Source of the DNA: Variovorax sp. JS1663
GTDB taxonomy: Bacteria; Pseudomonadota; Gammaproteobacteria; Burkholderiales; Burkholderiaceae_C
Assembly: GCF_002157355.1 (NCBI RefSeq)
Contig: NZ_LYMK01000002.1
Coordinates: 62,001-126,000, forward strand
Direction: 5' to 3'
Length of the DNA stretch: 64,000 nt
A program made the position numbers and the translations under genes. Each line of letters starts with the position of its first letter. The stretch's first letter is position 1. This document shows positions 1-5,897 of the stretch, in pieces. The notes below the pieces were generated by a model, which saw only the letters and a list, made by a program, of their open reading frames with translations, had not been told where the DNA came from and searched no databases.

Positions 1-161
1 AGGCGGAATAGACCGTTTGGTAGATCCTTCTTGCGACAGTTTTCGTTAAAAACTGAGAACTAATGCGTGACATTGTGTTCACAAGAGCGCTTGCACCTAC
101 AGCGCCACACGGTGGTCTGAAGCTACAAAGAGTTCCTGTTGGCTTCGCGAAGGAGGATCCG

Positions 162-428
162 ATGTTCAGCTTTTTCCAGCCCAACCGAAACGGCCACCTG
201 CGCCGCGTGATGACCCTGCTCGAGGAGGCGCAGCTGGCGCGCATCGAGCACCAGGCCGCCGCGGAGCACCACGGCGCGCTGGCGCGCATGTATGGCGAGC
301 GGGCGAAGCGCCTGGAGCGCGAGCTCTATGGCTCGGCACAGATGCAGTTGGCGGATCCGAAGGACGAGAAGGCGGTGCTCTACGCGCTGGATGCCCGCCA
401 GCGACTCGAGTCGCAGGTCAAGGCCTGA
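162..428 (+). CDS. Small charged helical protein, function unknown
   Basis: This 88-residue cytoplasmic protein has no signal peptide or membrane segment. It is rich in Leu, Ala, Arg, Glu and His and should be almost entirely helical, perhaps a helical hairpin or short coiled coil over residues 10-60. The start at 162 is chosen because an AAGGAGG at 150-156 lies five bases upstream. The in-frame ATG at 63 has no ribosome site and its extension does not look like protein. I do not recognise the family. It converges on the minus-strand exported-protein gene that ends at 442. Confidence 0.6.
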   Translation: MFSFFQPNRNGHLRRVMTLLEEAQLARIEHQAAAEHHGALARMYGERAKRLERELYGSAQMQLADPKDEKAVLYALDARQRLESQVKA

Positions 429-441
429 AGCCGGTGCGTCC

Positions 442-819
442 CTACAGCGGGAGCTGGTCGCCTCGGGCCGCGGCGCGCGCTGCGGCGCGAACGCTGGCAC
501 GATCGACCGAACCGCTCAGCACCCGGCTCACGCCTTGCCCGTAGCCTTCCGCATAGGGATTGGCGCTGTGCGCAGCCGCGACGGCGTCGGAGCGGACCGC
601 GGCGCGGGCCAGGGTGCTCGACAGCACGGGCGCCACGCGCGAGGACGCGCCCTCGGCATAGGGGTTCTCGCTGCGGGCGGCAGCGACGGCCTGCGTCTTC
701 ACATCGGCGCGGCTGGTGGCCGACGAGATCGAATGCACGCCGTCATAGGTTTCGGCCTGTGCGCCGGCGGCAGCGAGCAGCGAGAGCGCGGCGGCGGCGA
801 TGAACTTCGAGGTCTTCAT
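442..819 (-). CDS. Small exported protein made of a 35-residue repeat
   Basis: This 125-residue protein has a clear Sec signal peptide: Lys residues at 2 and 5, a hydrophobic stretch at 6-20, and likely cleavage after AQA at 20-22. The mature part is a tandem repeat of 35 residues at 36-70 and 71-105, with a partial third copy at 106-118. Each full copy contains the core NPYAEG (52-57 and 87-92) followed by a V-x-x-VLS segment. It should act in the periplasm or outside the cell, but I cannot name a function. The start at 819 follows an AAGGAAAC ribosome site. An 83-bp element (900-982) lies upstream and recurs near 60.1 kb. A DUF4148-type annotation is possible, but the repeat does not match what I know of that family. 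Confidence 0.75.
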   Translation of the reverse strand: MKTSKFIAAAALSLLAAAGAQAETYDGVHSISSATSRADVKTQAVAAARSENPYAEGASSRVAPVLSSTLARAAVRSDAVAAAHSANPYAEGYGQGVSRVLSGSVDRASVRAAARAAARGDQLPL

Positions 820-899
820 GTCGTTTCCTTCAAGGGGTTGATTCACTGGGTTTCGGCGAAGGTCGATGCCGTTGCGCCTGGGATGAATTAAAGAAGGCG

Positions 900-982
900 C
901 TTGTATCGACGGTATGTCGAGCGGGGGCCGTTTTGCATTCGCGTGTGTTCGCGCGCGCCGCGGGATACGGTGGCATACAAAG
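900..982 (-). promoter_or_regulatory. Copy A of a duplicated 83-bp upstream element
   Basis: This 83-bp block lies 80 bp upstream of the minus-strand repeat-protein gene (start 819). It aligns without gaps to 60072-60154, upstream of the minus-strand DUF6130 gene, with 65 of 83 positions identical by my own count. Its ends are inverted: CTTGTAT on one side and ATACAAAG on the other. Differences concentrate in the middle (element positions 50-63). Read on the minus strand, a -10-like hexamer (TAATTC) lies nine bases beyond the element. Copy B has CAATAC at the same place. Regulator binding is inferred. The rest of the 820-1187 gap holds the promoter of the encapsulin operon and nothing else that I can see. 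Confidence 0.7.
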
Positions 983-1104
983 CCGCGCACAGGGCTCGCG
1001 CTCGCGCCCTGTATTGCCCTCGTAATCCATGCGAAACATGCCGGCGGTGCGCGGTCGGGGAGCGCCATAGCTGAGATGGTTCTTAGAAATCCACTTTTCC
1101 TTCG

Positions 1105-1133
1105 TTGGGAATCGGGGCCCCGCCTCCTACATT
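1105..1133 (+). promoter_or_regulatory. Candidate sigma-70 promoter of the encapsulin operon
   Basis: TTGGGA at 1105-1110 and TACATT at 1128-1133 are separated by exactly 17 bp, each matching four of six consensus bases. The predicted transcript would start about 48 bases before the rhodanese ATG at 1188. The segment just upstream (1083-1104) is A/T-rich against a GC-rich background, which would suit an activator site. CysB control is plausible for a cysteine and sulfur operon but is not shown by the sequence. Confidence 0.4.
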
Positions 1134-1187
1134 GATGGTCATCGCCACCAGCCAAGGGGCGAACCGCATCAGAAGGAGTCGAGCACG

Positions 1188-1667
1188 ATGTCGTTGGAAG
1201 TCGAGGAAGTCGCATTGCCCGAGGTGCTGCAGACGGCCCACGCCGAGGCCGAGGCGCAGGGATGGTCCTATTCGGGCGGGGTGAGCCCGCAGGCCGCCTG
1301 GGCGTTGGTCGAGGCCGGGCAGGCAGTGCTGGTCGACGTGCGCTCGGGCGAGGAGCGCAAGTTCGTCGGCCATGTGCCGCAGAGCCTGCACGTGCCCTGG
1401 GCCACCGGCACCGCGCTCACGCGCAATCCGCGCTTCGAGCGCGAGCTGGAGGCCCGGCTCGCCAAGGAAGGCGGCAAGCAGGCCGTGGCGCTGCTGCTGT
1501 GCCGCAGCGGCAAGCGCTCGAAGCTGGCCGCCGAGGCCGCGGCCAGGGCCGGCTTCGCGCATGTCTTCAACGTGCTCGAAGGCTTCGAGGGCGAGATCGA
1601 CGCGCAGCAGCACCGTGGCGGCGCGGACGGCTGGCGCTTCCGCGGGCTGCCCTGGGTGCAGGACTGA
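1188..1667 (+). CDS. Rhodanese-domain sulfur carrier of the encapsulin operon
   Basis: This 159-residue single-domain rhodanese has the active-site loop CRSGKRS at 105-111, with Cys105 as the predicted persulfide carrier. The early DVRSGEER motif (50-57) and the NVLEGFEGE segment near 128-136 are typical of the family. There is no signal peptide, so it acts in the cytoplasm. It opens an operon with serine acetyltransferase, an XRE protein, an encapsulin shell and cysteine desulfurase. The likely role is to accept or pass on sulfane sulfur produced by the encapsulated desulfurase. The family assignment is firm; the partner is inferred from gene order. AAGGAG at 1173-1178 supports the start. 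Confidence 0.88.
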   Translation: MSLEVEEVALPEVLQTAHAEAEAQGWSYSGGVSPQAAWALVEAGQAVLVDVRSGEERKFVGHVPQSLHVPWATGTALTRNPRFERELEARLAKEGGKQAVALLLCRSGKRSKLAAEAAARAGFAHVFNVLEGFEGEIDAQQHRGGADGWRFRGLPWVQD

Positions 1668-1724
1668 GGTCCGCCCGCGCGCAAGAACAACAGAAAACAC
1701 AAGACGGTTTCGAGGAGGTTTCCC

Positions 1725-2636
1725 ATGGCTCATGTCGAGGTGGGCGAGGTCGTGCGCGCGCTGCGCGGTGCCCGCGACGAATGGCGCGACCGCCAGAAGC
1801 GATCGCGCGAGCTGGGCCCGCGCGAGTTTCCTTCGCGGGAGGCGCTGGCCGGCATCATCGAATCGCTCAAAGGCGCGCTGTTCCCGATGCGGCTCGGGCC
1901 GCAGGACCTGCGCCATGAGAACGAGGACTTCTACGTCGGCCACACGCTCGACGCGGCGCTGCAGGGCCTGCTGGCGCAGGCGCGGCTGGAGCTGAACTTC
2001 AGCGCCCGCCATGCGTCGCCGGCCGCGCAGGACATCGAGGAGCGGGCCATGCAGGCGGTGCGCGCATTCGCGGTCGCGCTGCCTGCGCTGCGCCGGCTGC
2101 TCGACACCGACGTGCTCGCCGCCTACCAGGGCGACCCGGCGGCGCGCAGCGTCGACGAGGTGCTGCTGTGCTACCCCGGCGTGCTGGCGATGATCCATCA
2201 CCGGCTGGCCCACAAGCTCTACATGCTGGAGCTGCCGCTCCTGGCGCGCATCGTGGCCGAGCTCGCGCATTCGCAGACCGGCATCGACATCCATCCGGGC
2301 GCGCAGATCGGTCCGGGCTTCTTCATCGACCACGGCACCGGCGTCGTCATCGGCGAGACGGCGGTGATCGGGCAGGGCGTGCGGCTCTACCAGGCCGTCA
2401 CGCTCGGCGCCAAGCGCTTTCCCACCGATGCCGAGGGCCATCTGCAGAAGGGCCTGCCGCGGCATCCGGTGGTGCAGGACGAGGTGGTCATCTATGCCGG
2501 CGCCACCATCCTCGGCCGCGTCACCCTGGGCAAGGGCGCGACCATCGGCGGCAACGTCTGGGTGACCGACGACGTGGCCCCCGGCGCCAGCGTCACGCAG
2601 GCCAGCCTGCAGAAGGCGCCGGGAGGGGTGGCATGA
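1725..2636 (+). CDS. epsC: Serine O-acetyltransferase, EpsC type
   Basis: This 303-residue enzyme transfers acetyl from acetyl-CoA to serine, making O-acetylserine, the carbon skeleton for cysteine. The N-terminal ~150 residues are the helical domain of the long EpsC-type enzymes. From about residue 185 there is a left-handed beta-helix with hexapeptide repeats (GIDIHPGAQIG, FFIDHGTGVVIGET, VTLGAKRF). The conserved His of the IDHGTG motif and the late GATILG/GATIGG turns are present. Its place beside an encapsulin and cysteine desulfurase suggests it supplies substrate for the compartment through cysteine synthesis. GAGGAGG just upstream supports the start, and its stop overlaps the next ATG (ATGA). 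Confidence 0.9.
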   Translation: MAHVEVGEVVRALRGARDEWRDRQKRSRELGPREFPSREALAGIIESLKGALFPMRLGPQDLRHENEDFYVGHTLDAALQGLLAQARLELNFSARHASPAAQDIEERAMQAVRAFAVALPALRRLLDTDVLAAYQGDPAARSVDEVLLCYPGVLAMIHHRLAHKLYMLELPLLARIVAELAHSQTGIDIHPGAQIGPGFFIDHGTGVVIGETAVIGQGVRLYQAVTLGAKRFPTDAEGHLQKGLPRHPVVQDEVVIYAGATILGRVTLGKGATIGGNVWVTDDVAPGASVTQASLQKAPGGVA

Positions 2637-2902
2637 AGGCCTTCGTCCAGGACTTCGGCGTGGTGGTGCGCCAGCTGCGCGAGGCGCAGGGCTGGTCGCA
2701 GGAGCGGCTGGCCGAGCGCTCGGACCTCAACCGCTCCTACGTCGGCGAGATCGAGCGCGGCAGCGTGATCGCTTCGATCGTGACGGCGCAGAAGCTCGCC
2801 AGCTCGCTGGGCATCCACAGCGCGGCGCTGTTCGCGCACTGCGAGGCGCTGGAGCGCACGCGGCTGGCCCGACGCATCAACTTGGCGGCTATAGCCTGTT
2901 GA
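2633..2902 (+). CDS. Small XRE-family DNA-binding regulator in the encapsulin operon
   Basis: This 89-residue protein is little more than one helix-turn-helix domain. Residues 8-62 match the Cro/CI fold: VRQLREAQGWSQERLAE, then RSYVGEIERG as the recognition region. The last ~20 residues are basic and Ala/Leu-rich. It overlaps the acetyltransferase stop by four bases and precedes the shell gene by 57 bp, so it should be made from the same transcript. An autoregulator or sulfur-status switch for the operon is the simplest idea, but neither effector nor operator can be read from the sequence. Confidence 0.82.
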   Translation: MKAFVQDFGVVVRQLREAQGWSQERLAERSDLNRSYVGEIERGSVIASIVTAQKLASSLGIHSAALFAHCEALERTRLARRINLAAIAC

Positions 2903-2959
2903 ACGAAGGGGTGCCGGCCAGGACACTGGCGGGCGTTTTCTGACCACGGAGTTCCCTCT

Positions 2960-3898
2960 ATGACCGCAACAGTCGGTGGCACCCATGCTCTCGGCGACAA
3001 CGCCGCGCGGCAGCTTGCAAACGCCACCAAGACCGTCCCCCAGCTCGACACCATCAGCCCGCGCTGGCTCACCCATCTGCTGCAATGGGTGCCGGTGGAG
3101 GCGGGCATCTACCGCCTCAACAAGGTGAAGAACCCGGAAGCGATCAAGGTCACCTGCACCGCCAAGGAGGAGGAGAACCAGCTGCCGCGCACCTTCGTCG
3201 ACTACGAGGACCAACCGCGCGAGTACTTCCTCAACGCGGTGAGCACGGTGCTGGACGTGCACACCCGCATCTCCGACCTCTACAGCAGCCCGCACGACCA
3301 GATCAAGGAGCAACTGCGCCTGACGATCGAGACGATCAAGGAGAACCAGGAGAGCGAGCTCATCAACAACCCCGACTACGGCCTGTTGGCGCAGGTGAGC
3401 GAGGAGCAGCGCATCTTCCCGCTGACAGGCGCGCCCACGCCCGACGACCTCGATGAGTTGCTGACCAAGGTGTGGAAGGAGCCGGCCTTCTTCCTCACGC
3501 ACCCGTTGGCCATCGCCGCCTTCGGCCGCGAGGCCACGCGCCGCGGCACGCCACCGCCCACCGTGAGCCTGTTCGGCTCGCAGTTCATCACCTGGCGCGG
3601 CATCCCGCTGATCCCCTCGAACAAGGTGCCGGTGGCCGACGGCAAGAGCAAGATCCTGCTCCTGCGCGTGGGCGACAAGCGCCAGGGCGTGGTGGGCCTG
3701 TTCCAGCCGGGACTGCCCGGCGAGCAGAGCCCGGGGCTGTCGGTGCGCTTCATGGGCATCAACAACCATGCGATCGCCTCCTACCTGATCTCGCTGTACT
3801 GCTCGCTCGCGGTGCTGACCACCGATGCGCTGGCGGTGCTCGACGACGTCGAGGTCGGCAAGTACCACGACTACTCGGTCCTGGACACCTACAAGTAA
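2960..3898 (+). CDS. Family 2A encapsulin shell protein (SrpI-like)
   Basis: This 312-residue HK97-fold shell protomer belongs to the family 2A encapsulins, known from the cyanobacterial protein SrpI. The N-terminus carries family hallmarks: LGDNAARQLANATKTVPQ at about 11-28, then ISPRWLTHLL and WVPVEAGIYR near 32-51. Central segments DVHTRISDLYSSPHDQIKEQ and the ITWRGIPLIPSNKVP stretch fit the family, as does the C-terminal hydrophobic ASYLISLYCSLAVLTTDALAVL. Length is normal for the group. Family 2A shells enclose a cysteine desulfurase, and exactly that gene follows six bases after this stop. The protein self-assembles in the cytoplasm. Confidence 0.95.
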   Translation: MTATVGGTHALGDNAARQLANATKTVPQLDTISPRWLTHLLQWVPVEAGIYRLNKVKNPEAIKVTCTAKEEENQLPRTFVDYEDQPREYFLNAVSTVLDVHTRISDLYSSPHDQIKEQLRLTIETIKENQESELINNPDYGLLAQVSEEQRIFPLTGAPTPDDLDELLTKVWKEPAFFLTHPLAIAAFGREATRRGTPPPTVSLFGSQFITWRGIPLIPSNKVPVADGKSKILLLRVGDKRQGVVGLFQPGLPGEQSPGLSVRFMGINNHAIASYLISLYCSLAVLTTDALAVLDDVEVGKYHDYSVLDTYK

Positions 3899-3904
3899 GA
3901 CGCG

Positions 3905-5728
3905 GTGAGCACCTCGCTTCCTTCGCCGGGCCCCGGTTTCGAGGCGCCCTTCGATCCCGCCGTGCTGGCGCGGATGGCCTCGGCCATGTTCGCGGCGTTG
4001 CCCGGGAATGCCGCGCCGGGCGTGCAGGCGCCGGTCAACATCGCGCCGCCGGGTTCGCCGCTGGCCAGCCCGGGCGGCTTCGGCCCCGGCGTGCCGGGCA
4101 CGCCCGTTCCGCAGGGGCTGGTGCCCGGCGCCAACCTGCTGCCGGCGTCACCGACGCCGCTGGCCTCGCTGGCGCACCGCGCGCCGGCGCTGCTGCCGCA
4201 TGCCACCGCGGCCAACGGGCTGCCCGACAACGTGGTCAGCACCGTGCCGGCCTACGAGCCACGCTTCGGCAGCGGAGTACTGGGCGTGCCTGATCCGCTC
4301 GACGCGCTGGCCGCCGAGCCCTTCGCGCAGGCCGAACCGCCGCGCGCGGCGGCGCCGGCCGGCACGGGCGTGCCGCAGACCGTGCCCTCGGCCGAGCCGA
4401 AGTTCTACTTCGTCGACGCGGTGGTGCTGCCCAGCGGCTACGTCACGCCGGCCAAGCCCGCGCCGCACGGCACGGCGCCGCCGGCCGGAAAGGACCGCCA
4501 CCCGGCCTTCGACGTGCACGCGGTGCGGCGCGATTTCCCCGTGCTGCAGGAGCGCGTCAACGGCCGGCAGCTGGTGTGGTTCGACAACGCTGCGACCACG
4601 CACAAGCCGCGCGCGGTGATCGACCGCATCTCGTACTTCTACGAGCACGAGAACTCCAACATCCACCGCGCCGCGCACGAGCTCGCGGCGCGCGCCACCG
4701 ACGCCTATGAGGGCGCGCGCGAGCGCGCACGGGCCTTCATCAACGCGCCCGAGGTGGAGGAGGTGATCTTCGTGCGCGGCACCACCGAGGCCATCAACCT
4801 CGTGGCCAAGAGCTGGGGCTGGCAGCACGTGGGCGAGGGCGACGAGATCGTCGTCTCGCACCTGGAGCACCATGCCAACATCGTGCCCTGGCAGCAGCTT
4901 GCGGCCGCCAGGGGCGCGAAGCTGCGGGTGATCCCGGTGGACGACAGCGGCCAGGTGCTGCTCGACGAGTACCAGAAGCTGCTCAGCGACCGCACGAAAA
5001 TCGTCGCGGTGACGCAGGTGTCGAACGCGCTGGGCACCGTGGTGCCGGTCAAGCAGATCGTCGAGCTCGCGCACCGCGCGGGTGCCAGGGCGCTGGTCGA
5101 CGGCGCGCAGTCGGTCTCGCACATGCGCGTGGACGTGCAGGACATCGGCGCGGACTTCTTCGTCTTCTCCGGCCACAAGGTGTTCGGCCCGACCGGCATC
5201 GGCGTGCTCTGGGGCAGGCGCGACGTGCTCGAGGACATGCCTCCGTGGCAGGGCGGCGGCAACATGATCGCCGACGTGACCTTCGAGAAGACGGTGTTCC
5301 AGCCGATCCCCAACAAGTTCGAGGCCGGCACCGGCAACATCGCCGACGCGGTGGGCCTGGGCGCGGCGATCGACTACGTGAACCGCATCGGCATCGAGAA
5401 CATCGCGCGCTACGAGCATGCGCTGCTGTGCCACGGCATGCAGGCGCTGGCTGCGATCCCCGGCGTGCGCCTGGTCGGCACCGCGGCTGACAAGGCCAGC
5501 GTGATGTCCTTTGTTCTGGCCGGCTACAGCACCGAGGAAGTGGGGCAGGCCCTCAACGAGGAGGGCATCGCGGTGCGCACCGGCCACCATTGCGCGCAGC
5601 CCATCCTGCGGCGCTTCGGGCTGGAGACCACGGTGCGGCCCTCGCTGGCCTTCTACAACACCTTCGACGAGATCGACCGCCTGGTGGCGGTGGTGCGCGG
5701 GCTGGCCGGCAAGCGGCGCGCGGGCTGA
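3905..5728 (+). CDS. Cysteine desulfurase with encapsulin-targeting N-terminal extension
   Basis: This 607-residue SufS-like (type II) PLP enzyme turns cysteine into alanine plus a persulfide. The catalytic domain begins near 200 (HPAFDVHAVRRDFPVL), with FDNAATTHKP at 226-235, the PLP lysine Lys425 in SGHKVFGPTG, and catalytic Cys563 in RTGHHCAQP. Residues 1-199 are Pro/Ala/Gly-rich and probably disordered. Within them are a possible amphipathic helix at 15-32 and two related motifs, VPAYEPRF (114-121) and VPSAEPKF (160-167). Family 2A encapsulins load their desulfurase through such an extension. The start is a GTG at 3905 with a weak ribosome site, so translation may be coupled to the shell gene. 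ATG codons at 3974 and 3986 are less likely because they would cut off the first conserved segment. Confidence 0.93.
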   Translation: MSTSLPSPGPGFEAPFDPAVLARMASAMFAALPGNAAPGVQAPVNIAPPGSPLASPGGFGPGVPGTPVPQGLVPGANLLPASPTPLASLAHRAPALLPHATAANGLPDNVVSTVPAYEPRFGSGVLGVPDPLDALAAEPFAQAEPPRAAAPAGTGVPQTVPSAEPKFYFVDAVVLPSGYVTPAKPAPHGTAPPAGKDRHPAFDVHAVRRDFPVLQERVNGRQLVWFDNAATTHKPRAVIDRISYFYEHENSNIHRAAHELAARATDAYEGARERARAFINAPEVEEVIFVRGTTEAINLVAKSWGWQHVGEGDEIVVSHLEHHANIVPWQQLAAARGAKLRVIPVDDSGQVLLDEYQKLLSDRTKIVAVTQVSNALGTVVPVKQIVELAHRAGARALVDGAQSVSHMRVDVQDIGADFFVFSGHKVFGPTGIGVLWGRRDVLEDMPPWQGGGNMIADVTFEKTVFQPIPNKFEAGTGNIADAVGLGAAIDYVNRIGIENIARYEHALLCHGMQALAAIPGVRLVGTAADKASVMSFVLAGYSTEEVGQALNEEGIAVRTGHHCAQPILRRFGLETTVRPSLAFYNTFDEIDRLVAVVRGLAGKRRAG

Positions 5729-5733
5729 GCGGG

Positions 5734-5749
5734 CGCGCGGCGCCGCGCG
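5734..5749. terminator. GC palindrome after the encapsulin operon
   Basis: A perfect 16-bp palindrome (CGCGCGGC/GCCGCGCG) begins six bases after the cysteine desulfurase stop. It can form a short, very stable hairpin but has no T-run after it, so it is at best a weak or Rho-assisted terminator. It lies between the plus-strand operon and the convergent di-heme protein gene that ends at 5898. Confidence 0.3.
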
Positions 5750-5897
5750 GCGCACATCAGAACGGCAACCGGAGGTAGTGCGCGCCGAGCGTCGTCATCT
5801 CCGTCATCTGCGCCATCTGCTTGTCCGCCGTGTCGATCTGTGCACTGCCGTCCCCGTTGTGCCAGTTGGCGAATTCGGTGACTCTCGGCGGCAGACA

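Noticed and set aside
63..161. An N-terminal extension of the first gene from ATG 63
   Set aside because: No ribosome site and no protein-like composition, whereas ATG 162 has a strong AAGGAGG.
1083..2465. A 460-codon minus-strand frame across the rhodanese and acetyltransferase genes
   Set aside because: Pure antisense of two well-supported genes, low-complexity.
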